From: Thiotrichales bacterium
GTDB taxonomy: Bacteria > Pseudomonadota > Gammaproteobacteria > Thiomicrospirales > Thiomicrospiraceae
Reading direction: 5' to 3'
Length of the DNA stretch: 11,697 nt
NCBI GenBank assembly: GCA_014763835.1
Contig: JACXUQ010000042.1
Coordinates: 1-11,697, forward strand
Made by a program: the position numbers and the translations under genes. Of the stretch, positions 6,955 to 11,697 are shown in pieces; position 1 is the stretch's first letter, and each line of letters starts with the position of its first letter. The notes under the pieces are model-generated. The model was not told where the DNA came from. It was given only the letters and a program-made list of their open reading frames with translations, and did no database searches.

Positions 6955-7730
6955 AGACTTTCCAGGTGGATTTGCACGGATTGGGTTTTAGACAGCGGTA
7001 GCCTCACGACACAGTTTTGATGGTTGGCTAGGGATTCGAGCAGCGGCCAAACCTGCGCCGCCCGGTTGTCGCCTAACAGCGGATGTGATGCCTGTTCCGT
7101 TGGTTGTTGGGTGATGCTCAGTGAGATTTTGGCCAGTGAACGCGGCGATGGCTGCAGGCTGAGCACCAAGCCAAAGGCAAACGGTTGCATCGCGGGTTGA
7201 AAGGTTTCAATCACCGGGTCGATCGGCAGATCGTAACCGACTAACAGCAGTGTGGGATGGCAATCATCAAGTTGGGTCACGCCTTCAAGCAGGCTGTTGG
7301 CAATTTGAAAGTCGCCGGCGGAAATGGCCGAAGCCGCCTGTTGATTGCCTTTGCCGATCATCCAATAACCGGCCGGCGCGTTATGTACCGAGTTGTGGAA
7401 TTGAATCGGCGAGATCATCGGTTCGTCGTCCAGAATGGTGGTGGTCATCTGCGCCGAAATCGCGGTGTCGCCGTCCACACTGGCAAACAGGGTTAGCATC
7501 GCGGCAATCGCCTCATCCGCATAGCCGGCCGTACAGGCCTCGGCGGTGCGTAACGCTAGTTTGATGGTGTCGGTAGTGCGGCGGCGTTCGTTGGCGGGCA
7601 AAAAGGCCGGGGCGTATTTGCTCAAGGGGGCGAATTCGTAAGGTTGTTCGCCGCGTAAAAGTGAACAGGCCGGCTCCCAGCCTTCCATGCCGGGCGCCTG
7701 TACGCTGACGCTGTCGATATAGGCGATCAT
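6951..7730 (-). CDS. Beta-ketoacyl synthase-like chain-length factor (ApeC-like)
   Basis: A 259-residue, short thiolase-fold protein of the beta-ketoacyl synthase chain-length-factor type. The hallmark FHNSVHNAPAGYW is at residues 111-123, followed by GNQQAASAISAGDF (128-141), where a true ketosynthase would have its Cys nucleophile. No Cys is present there, and the C-terminal His-His pair of ketosynthases is also missing. This is therefore a non-catalytic partner rather than an enzyme. In the characterised E. coli system ApeC forms a heterodimer with ketosynthase ApeO and is proposed to set chain length. Here it lies directly behind the ApeO-like gene with a 4-bp ATGA overlap, which fits one-to-one production of the two subunits. 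Unlike its partner gene, this reading frame is intact. Confidence 0.85.
   Translation of the reverse strand: MIAYIDSVSVQAPGMEGWEPACSLLRGEQPYEFAPLSKYAPAFLPANERRRTTDTIKLALRTAEACTAGYADEAIAAMLTLFASVDGDTAISAQMTTTILDDEPMISPIQFHNSVHNAPAGYWMIGKGNQQAASAISAGDFQIANSLLEGVTQLDDCHPTLLLVGYDLPIDPVIETFQPAMQPFAFGLVLSLQPSPRSLAKISLSITQQPTEQASHPLLGDNRAAQVWPLLESLANHQNCVVRLPLSKTQSVQIHLESL
7664..7675 (+). repeat. AACAGGCCGG dispersed motif, copy 5
   Basis: AACAGGCCGGCT, preceded by AAAAGTG. Its 18-base context is identical to that of copy 3. It is antisense in the chain-length-factor gene (P-A-C-S-L-L). Confidence 0.7.
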
Positions 7731-8868
7731 CGGGCGGCCTCCGCCAGACTGAAAATCAGGGTGGCGTTGTTGCCGCCAAAGCCGAACGAGTTGCTCATGG
7801 CGTGGTGCACACTAGACGGTTGGGTTTGGGTGACGGGCTGCAAATCCAGTTCAATATCCACCTGCTGCAGATTGAGATTGGCGAGTACGAGTTGGTTTTG
7901 CAGAGCAATCTGGCAAAACACCGCTTCGGTAATGCCCGCCGCGCCGAGGGTATGGCCGGTAAAGCCTTTGGTGGAGCTGAGTGCCGGCAGGTTCTGGCCG
8001 AAAACGCGGTGCACCGCTTTGGATTCCGACAGGTCGTTGCTCGGCGTGCCGGTGCCGTGCAGGTTCAGGTAGTCGATTTGAGAAGGAGCCAATTTGGCCC
8101 TGTCGAGCGCCTGCTGCATCGCCTGTCGGGCCCCTTCGCCCTCTGGATGCGGGGTGGAGATATGGTAGGCGTCGCTGCTTTCGCCATACCCGCTCAAGAC
8201 GATTTGCGGCGGATGTTGCGGCTTTTTCTCTAAAAGCATAAAACCACCGGCCTCCCCGATATTGATGCCGTTGCGGTTGGCATCCAAAGGGCGCACCGGG
8301 GTTTTGCTGACCAAGCCCAGGGCGTTAAACCCGTGCAGCGTGGTCAGGCAGAGGCTGTCGACCCCACCGACCACCACGGCATCCACCAGATCATGCGCCA
8401 TCCAGGGCCGCTGATTTCCAGCGCTTCGGCGCAGAAATCCGCCAGAGCGTTCATGCGGTGGGTGTGTTCATAGTGGTAGTCGGCCGGAAAACAGCCGTGC
8501 TGCGCCTTGTGCATCAACGCCAGTTCGGTTTCCAGAATGCCGGAGGTGCTGGTGCCCACGGCAATGCCGATGCGATGCGCGCCATAGCGGGCAACGGCTT
8601 GCGCCACTGTCTCGGCAAAGCCGTCTGTTTGCAGCGCCAGCCAGGCGAGCTGGTGGTTGCGGCAGTGATAGGGTTGCAGCACCGCTGGCAGCTGCACCTC
8701 GGCCAGGGCGTCAACCTCGCCGAAAAACGAGTTGAGTTTGGGATCAAACGCCTGCAAATGCGGGCGCAAGCCGGCCTGCTGGGTTTGCAAGGCTACGGCG
8801 TGTGCTTGCAGGCCTTGGCCCAAAGGGCTGATGAGCGTGGAAGCGGTGATAGGCAGTGCAAGAGTCAT
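7727..8868 (-). pseudogene. ApeO-like beta-ketoacyl-ACP synthase broken by deletion of the active-site segment
   Basis: Two frames together cover a ketosynthase. The first (from ATG 8868) runs in register through GIAVGTSTSG and EISGP (residues 151-155, ending at 8404). The second resumes at 8401 with MAHDLVDAVVVGGVDSLC and continues to the TGA at 7727, with ESSDAYHISTPHPEG, LHGTGTPSND, STKGFTGHTLGAAG and NSFGFGGNN. Both catalytic histidines survive. Related ketosynthases have about 27 residues between GP and DAVVVGG, including the nucleophile motif TACSSS; only 20 bp lie there in this sequence. About 61 bp therefore appear to be missing, a number not divisible by three, so the cysteine is lost and the frame shifts. 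As read, it cannot condense malonyl units. Length and neighbours match ApeO, the partner of ApeC. A sequencing or assembly error remains possible. A separate reinitiated product from 8401 would still lack the cysteine. Confidence 0.85.
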
Positions 8869-8906
8869 CTTTGAGCGAGTTTGCGAATACTTGTTTGAAT
8901 GCGCAA

Positions 8907-8936
8907 AGTATAAGGGAAAAACCTTAGCCTTGTCAG
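8907..8936 (-). promoter_or_regulatory. Sigma-70 promoter for the ketosynthase/chain-length-factor/dehydratase/ketoreductase operon
   Basis: On the minus strand, CTGACA (8936-8931) and TATACT (8912-8907) each match the sigma-70 consensus hexamers at 5 of 6 positions, separated by 18 bp. The expected transcript start is near 8900, about 30 bases before the ketosynthase ATG at 8868. The -35 box overlaps the stop codon of the upstream membrane-protein gene, so the core polyene genes can be transcribed independently of it. The ribosome-binding site before 8868 is weak. Confidence 0.6.
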
Positions 8937-9502
8937 CTGGTTTGACGCTTTGCCTCGTGAGAGTCGGCCGGCGGTTGGAATCGCCAGATTGCGCTTAAAG
9001 GCGTCTGCACCAGTTGCCACAAAAATACCCCCAAACGTGCCTGAGACTGATCGGCAAACAGGCGCTTACGGAGCAAAAACTCGCCGCCCAGCAGGCCGAG
9101 CATCAGCAGAAGGCCGAACAGGTCGCTCCAGATTGAAAGCGGCAAGCAAACCGAACAGGCCGGGTCGGGCAGGATAATTTGCAGTTTATTCAGCCAAAGC
9201 CAGCCCAGTAAAGCCACCCAAGCCCAGGTGACGCGGCGGGTATAACGACGTTTGGGTTCGTCCATCGTCCCGTCAATCAACCAGGCGTAGCGGGTAATCA
9301 ACGGAATCCGCTGCGGCAGCAGACTGACGGCAAAGAACAGCCAGAAAGCACTCAATCCCAACAGCATCAGGCCTTGCCATGCCGCTATCACGAATGCATG
9401 GCTTTGCGGAAAGAGCCACTGGCAGATCAACAGCGCCAGAATCAGGCCGAAAAAACTCAACAGGCCGGGTCTGAAGAGGCGCTGCATCATGGACTTAAGC
9501 AT
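8933..9502 (-). CDS. COG4648-like integral membrane protein of the aryl polyene cluster
   Basis: A 189-residue protein with four predicted membrane segments (about residues 13-30, 38-62, 90-111 and 122-143) and short, basic loops. The pattern YTRRVTWAWVALL (87-99), then SIWSDLFGLLLMLGLLGGEFLLRKRLF (123-149), resembles the conserved end of COG4648 membrane proteins. Those usually sit beside the acyl carrier protein and acyl-ligase genes of aryl polyene clusters. Its function is unknown; support of the membrane-bound synthesis complex is a guess. The ATG at 9502 lies 4 bases after the MipA-like gene's stop with AAGG just before it. Internal ATGs at 9490 and 9487 are possible alternatives. Its coding sequence contains two copies of the AACAGGCCGGGT motif. 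Confidence 0.6.
   Translation of the reverse strand: MLKSMMQRLFRPGLLSFFGLILALLICQWLFPQSHAFVIAAWQGLMLLGLSAFWLFFAVSLLPQRIPLITRYAWLIDGTMDEPKRRYTRRVTWAWVALLGWLWLNKLQIILPDPACSVCLPLSIWSDLFGLLLMLGLLGGEFLLRKRLFADQSQARLGVFLWQLVQTPLSAIWRFQPPADSHEAKRQTS
9154..9165 (+). repeat. AACAGGCCGG dispersed motif, copy 6
   Basis: Full 12-mer AACAGGCCGGGT, preceded by CAAACCG. It lies antisense in the COG4648-like gene (D-P-A-C-S). Confidence 0.7.
9459..9470 (+). repeat. AACAGGCCGG dispersed motif, copy 7
   Basis: Full 12-mer AACAGGCCGGGT, preceded by AAAAACTC. It lies antisense in the COG4648-like gene, in another frame (P-G-L-L-S-F). Confidence 0.75.
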
Positions 9503-9506
9503 CGCC

Positions 9507-10361
9507 TTAATCCAAACCTTTTACGGTCTCTTTGGAGACATAGAAATTCCAGGTCAGCGCCAGACCGAAGGTTTCGGCACGGGTGGTTTCTACCAGGGGG
9601 CTCTCTTCGTAAACACTGCCTTTAAGGTCATTGAGTTTATAGAAGGCGCCGAGCCAATAATCGCCCAAGTGCCAGTTCAAGCCCAGCAGATAGGTCAAAC
9701 CCGAAAAGCCGCTTTTGCCCTCGTAAGCCGGGCGCGAGGGGGTGGCATCGGCCGCATCCACGCCATAAAAATAGTGGTGATAGCTGTCGGTGGCAAAATT
9801 GGCGCTGATGCCGGCGCTGAATTTCAAACGCTGCGACTGAGTGAACTGGCGGCGATAGGCATATTGCAAACTGGGGGCGCTCACCCAGCCTTCCTGATGA
9901 ATGGAGCGGAAGTCGGAGGCGATGACGCTTCGCACCGGCAGTTCAAACTGCAAGGTATTGAGCCGGTCCTGCCAGAGTGAATAACGCGCCACCGGCCCGA
10001 ATTCGACCGCGGCATCGAGGTCGTTCATGCCTTCTCTCAAGCGGTTATCCTTGCTGGAAACCGGAATGGAACCGGCCAGACTGATATCCAGTTCCCATTT
10101 GCCGACATGAAAGAGCGGTTTTTTGACTTCGCGCTGGTCAATCTGGAAATGTTCGCCGCGATAGGTGATATAGGGAAACGGCAGCACCAAGGTGTTGCGC
10201 TCTTTGGAACCGGGGTAGTCGGGATAGTCGATCAGCCCCGGGCCCAGGCCGATCTCCCATTTAGGCAAGGTTTGTTGCGGCTTTAAGGCAGTCTTTTCGG
10301 AGGCTGAAGCGGGAAGGATAAATGCCAAGCACACTAGGCCAAGCATAAGATATCTGGTCAT
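9507..10361 (-). CDS. MipA/OmpV-family outer-membrane protein
   Basis: A 284-residue precursor with a Sec signal peptide (MTRYLMLGLVCLAFILPASA, residues 1-20, AxA-type cleavage site), followed by alternating beta-strand sequence. Family landmarks are WEIGLGPGLIDYPDYPGSKERN near the mature N-terminus, PFPYITYRGEHFQID, and the aromatic end LTWNFYV close to the C-terminus. MipA/OmpV proteins are outer-membrane beta barrels; E. coli MipA was linked to a murein synthase/hydrolase complex, but most members are uncharacterised. I start it at ATG 10361 because the signal peptide begins there; the frame extends to 10418 but adds only polar sequence. It is not a standard aryl polyene gene, but it lies 4 bp before the COG4648-like gene and may be co-transcribed with it. 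An outer-membrane destination would suit a cluster that decorates that membrane. Confidence 0.8.
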   Translation of the reverse strand: MTRYLMLGLVCLAFILPASASEKTALKPQQTLPKWEIGLGPGLIDYPDYPGSKERNTLVLPFPYITYRGEHFQIDQREVKKPLFHVGKWELDISLAGSIPVSSKDNRLREGMNDLDAAVEFGPVARYSLWQDRLNTLQFELPVRSVIASDFRSIHQEGWVSAPSLQYAYRRQFTQSQRLKFSAGISANFATDSYHHYFYGVDAADATPSRPAYEGKSGFSGLTYLLGLNWHLGDYWLGAFYKLNDLKGSVYEESPLVETTRAETFGLALTWNFYVSKETVKGLD

Positions 10362-10448
10362 AAACGTTAGGGAGAAGTGTTGTAAAGAGTGGAATCTTAG
10401 CGTGTTTTGCGCTGGCATGCCAGTGAGGGATACGGCATTTGAGTGGGG

Positions 10449-10477
10449 TGCGGTGTGAGCAAAATGCCCACACCGCA
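10449..10477 (-). terminator. Strong hairpin downstream of adk
   Basis: On the minus strand, 27 bases after the adk stop, GCGGTGTGGGCA and TGCTCACACCGC pair as a 12-bp stem with one G-U pair around a TTT loop. The stem is extended by an A-T/T-A pair at its base. It is well placed to end or stabilise the adk transcript. Neither side has a clear run of T residues, so it is not a textbook intrinsic terminator. The remaining ~90 bases up to the MipA-like gene show no confident promoter. Confidence 0.45.
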
Positions 10478-10503
10478 GCGGTTATAGCACTATTATGACG
10501 CGA

Positions 10504-11151
10504 TTACTTCAATGCGTCCAGAATCGCTTTTTCAACGGCGGCAATTGTTTGCGTACCGTCAACCTTGACGTATTTCAGGTTGGCGTTCTGTGCGGCTTCA
10601 CCTTGGTAGTAGTCGATCAATGGCGCAGTCTGTTTGTGGTAAACGTTCAGGCGGTCCTTGACCACTTCCGGCTTGTCGTCGTCGCGCTGCACCAGCTCTT
10701 CACCGGTTTCGTCGTCTTTGCCTTCGACTTTAGGCGGATTGTAGACCACGTGGTAAGTGCGGCCCGAAGCCAAGTGCGCGCGGCGCCCCGACATACGGTT
10801 AACGATCTCTTCGTCCGGTACGTCGATTTCGACTACCGCATCAATCGCCACACCGGCTTCTTTCAACGCGTCCGCCTGTGGCACGGTACGCGGGAAACCA
10901 TCCAGCAGGAAACCGTTGGCGCAATCTTCCTGGGCGATGCGCTCTTTCACCATGCCGATAATGATGTCGTCGGTGACCAATTGGCCGGCATCGATAGCAG
11001 CTTTGGCTTTCATGCCCAGCTCGGTGCCCGCCTTGATGGCGGCACGCAGCATGTCGCCGGTGGAGATTTGCGGGATGTTGAATTGTTTGGTCAAAAACTG
11101 GGCTTGGGTGCCTTTACCGGCGCCGGGTGCGCCTAACAGAATGAATTTCAT
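10504..11151 (-). CDS. adk: Adenylate kinase
   Basis: A 215-residue long-form adenylate kinase (E. coli Adk has 214), catalysing ATP + AMP = 2 ADP in the cytoplasm. The P-loop GAPGAGKGTQ is at residues 7-16, followed by the AMP-binding TGDMLRAAIKAGTELG, the GFPRT motif and the LID domain beginning GRRAHLASGRTYHVVYNPP. The LID lacks the four zinc-binding cysteines of Gram-positive enzymes, as expected for a gammaproteobacterium. The ATG at 11151 has an AGGA ribosome-binding site 6 bases upstream and starts the protein exactly at MKFILLGAPG. The open frame continues to 11235 but runs into the inverted-repeat element, so that extension is not coding. The gene is intact despite the element 32 bp upstream. 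Nothing ties it functionally to the polyene genes. Confidence 0.97.
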   Translation of the reverse strand: MKFILLGAPGAGKGTQAQFLTKQFNIPQISTGDMLRAAIKAGTELGMKAKAAIDAGQLVTDDIIIGMVKERIAQEDCANGFLLDGFPRTVPQADALKEAGVAIDAVVEIDVPDEEIVNRMSGRRAHLASGRTYHVVYNPPKVEGKDDETGEELVQRDDDKPEVVKDRLNVYHKQTAPLIDYYQGEAAQNANLKYVKVDGTQTIAAVEKAILDALK

Positions 11152-11223
11152 GGAAAATCCTACGTTGCTGAAGTGATGTAAATTAGGGAAGCTCTGATTG
11201 AAGCATATTGAGATTCTGCGGGA

Positions 11224-11310
11224 CTTAAAGCCCACTTATTCTAGGCGTGGCTCGCCGGCCTTAGTTATTCTAAGGTCAAGGGCCACAACAACGAAGAAGT
11301 GGGCTTTAAG
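11224..11310. repeat. Internal stem of the MITE-like element, left half
   Basis: CTTAAAGCCCACTT (11224-11237) is perfectly complementary to AAGTGGGCTTTAAG (11297-11310). Inside this 14-bp stem, GTGGC pairs with GCCAC, and CCTTAG-TTATT-CTAAGG forms an inner hairpin. The arm at 11307-11310 is also needed by the neighbouring 9-bp hairpin, so the two folds exclude each other in part. Confidence 0.7.
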
Positions 11311-11329
11311 CCCCGCCCTTCGGGGCTTA
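11307..11329. repeat. GC-rich hairpin in the MITE-like element
   Basis: TAAGCCCCG (11307-11315) and CGGGGCTTA (11321-11329) form a perfect 9-bp stem with a CCCTT loop. No T-run follows on either strand, so it is not an obvious terminator. Confidence 0.65.
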
Positions 11330-11413
11330 GCCAAGTTTGTCAGCTCCGCGTTGTGAAGTTTTGCAAGGTCTAGACATTGCTGCAACTTCACGCCCTGACC
11401 TGGCAAACTTGGC
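11330..11413. repeat. Internal stem of the MITE-like element, right half
   Basis: GCCAAGTTTG (11330-11339) pairs perfectly with CAAACTTGGC (11404-11413). Nested within it, GTGAAGTT (11353-11360) pairs with AACTTCAC (11384-11391). The region would form a long, interrupted hairpin as RNA or single-stranded DNA. Confidence 0.65.
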
Positions 11414-11464
11414 GTTGCCAGAATCCAATCTGATTCAATCAGAGCTTCCCTAGAAATGCTGGCT

Positions 11465-11470
11465 ATTATA
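11465..11470 (-). promoter_or_regulatory. adk: Probable adk promoter -10 box, separated from adk by the inserted element
   Basis: A perfect TATAAT lies on the minus strand 13 bases outside the right end of the inverted-repeat element. The best -35 at 17-bp spacing is poor (TTTTCC). Removing the element would place this box about 50 bases upstream of the adk ATG, a normal distance. This suggests it was the original promoter and that insertion happened close to the transcript start. The present leader would be about 300 nt and contain the whole element. Confidence 0.4.
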
Positions 11471-11537
11471 AGCCCTTTGGACAAGCGGGAAAAGCCTTGG
11501 CGCTAATGCGTATGCTTTTGCATGGCTGGTGTTATGT

Positions 11538-11549
11538 ACCCGGCCTGTT
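11538..11549 (-). repeat. AACAGGCCGG dispersed motif, copy 8
   Basis: Full 12-mer AACAGGCCGGGT, preceded by AAAAACTC, identical over 20 bases to copy 7 but in noncoding DNA between the fructosamine-kinase-family gene and the adk promoter. Confidence 0.75.
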
Positions 11550-11575
11550 GAGTTTTTTGGCGGGCTTTTTTGACC

Positions 11576-11697
11576 TCAAGCGTTTGCCTGTTTTAGCAGG
11601 TTTTGCAGGGTCTGTTCCGCCTGTTGGGCGTAATGGCCGCCAAACAGATTAAAATGGTTCAGAATATGGTAAAGGTTGTAGAGCGCTTTGCGGCTCG
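11576..11697 (-). CDS. Fructosamine-kinase-family protein, C-terminal fragment
   Basis: This gene is cut by the window edge; only its last 39 residues and TGA (11578-11576) are visible. The segment SRKALYNLYHILNHFNLFGG, continuing HYAQQAEQTLQNLL, matches the end of bacterial fructosamine-kinase/ketosamine-3-kinase family proteins. These share an aminoglycoside-phosphotransferase-like fold and phosphorylate glycated amines. The conserved LYHxLNHxNLFGG(x)Y pattern is the main evidence. The phosphotransferase active-site motifs lie outside the window, so integrity cannot be judged. No intrinsic terminator is evident in the ~100 bp that follow, which hold a copy of the AACAGGCCGGGT motif and the probable adk promoter. 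Confidence 0.75.
   Translation of the reverse strand, partial: SRKALYNLYHILNHFNLFGGHYAQQAEQTLQNLLKQANA

Larger units (their letters stand above)
11184..11452. mobile_element. MITE-like element with 19-bp perfect terminal inverted repeats
   Basis: TAGGGAAGCTCTGATTGAA at 11184-11202 is matched exactly by its reverse complement at 11434-11452. The match continues imperfectly inward for roughly 16 more bases (TTGAGATTCTG on the left against TTGGATTCTG on the right). The 269-bp unit contains no plausible protein. If the repeats are taken to begin at GGG, a TA dinucleotide flanks both ends, as with IS630/mariner-type duplications. If they begin at GGAAG, the flanks TTAG and CTAG fit the YTAR target pattern of IS5-group elements but are not identical. 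It is therefore a non-autonomous element mobilised in trans, parent family undecided. It lies between the probable adk promoter and adk. Confidence 0.75.

Noticed and set aside
8344..8403. Out-of-frame tail of the first ketosynthase frame (W-rich sequence after GPG) as a real C-terminus
   Set aside because: It is the shifted reading of the VVVGGVDSLC segment that the second frame encodes correctly, so it marks the frameshift rather than a real protein end.
10495..11136. A 213-codon plus-strand open frame opposite adk
   Set aside because: It is the complement of a highly conserved housekeeping gene. No family pattern is visible.
11307..11329. GC-rich hairpin considered as an intrinsic terminator of the fructosamine-kinase-family transcript
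   Set aside because: No T-run follows it on either strand, and it belongs to the inverted-repeat element.
11236..11484. An 82-codon minus-strand open frame upstream of adk
   Set aside because: It spans almost all of the inverted-repeat element; its codons are dictated by stem-forming DNA and the product shows no recognisable domain.

Overview
The window comes from a moderately GC-rich gammaproteobacterium. The adenylate kinase and the aryl-polyene genes would fit a sulfur-oxidising gammaproteobacterium, but the species cannot be named from this sequence. Coding density is high, with coupled gene starts (4-8 bp overlaps or 1-6 bp gaps). Most of the window is part of an aryl polyene (APE) pigment/lipid gene cluster, the family that includes E. 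coli CFT073 apeA-R and the xanthomonadin genes.

Layout. Positions 3-2509 (+) hold the end of an ApeL/LolA-like carrier and a complete ApeM/MMPL-type exporter, translationally coupled. Positions 2516-5606 (-) hold a convergent four-gene unit, read right to left: small lipoprotein, DUF218/YdcF-like membrane protein, family 2 glycosyltransferase, and a flavin-dependent halogenase-like enzyme with the WxWxIP motif. Positions 5769-8868 (-) hold the chain-building core, read right to left: ApeO-like ketosynthase, ApeC-like chain-length factor, ApeP-like dehydratase and ApeQ/FabG-like ketoreductase. These overlap head to tail and sit behind a good sigma-70 promoter. Positions 8933-10361 (-) hold a COG4648-like membrane protein and a MipA/OmpV outer-membrane protein. 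Adenylate kinase (10504-11151, -) follows, then a 269-bp inverted-repeat element (11184-11452), then the tail of a fructosamine-kinase-family gene (11576-11697, -).

How the genes would work together (inference from family knowledge). ApeO with ApeC would extend a polyene on an acyl carrier protein, and ApeQ and ApeP would reduce and dehydrate each unit. The halogenase-like enzyme and glycosyltransferase may tailor the product. The LolA-like and MMPL proteins would move it to the outer membrane. The acyl carrier proteins, aryl-activating ligase and ApeR ketosynthase are not in this window.

Three things stand out. (1) A motif with core AACAGGCCGG and an A-rich upstream flank occurs eight times exactly and once with a mismatch, on both strands, in different reading frames and in noncoding DNA. 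This looks like a DNA-uptake-type or other genome-wide signal sequence. (2) The ApeO ketosynthase has lost about 60 bp covering the catalytic cysteine, which also shifts the frame. (3) A MITE-like element with perfect 19-bp terminal inverted repeats lies between the likely adk promoter and adk, so the adk leader RNA would carry several strong stems.
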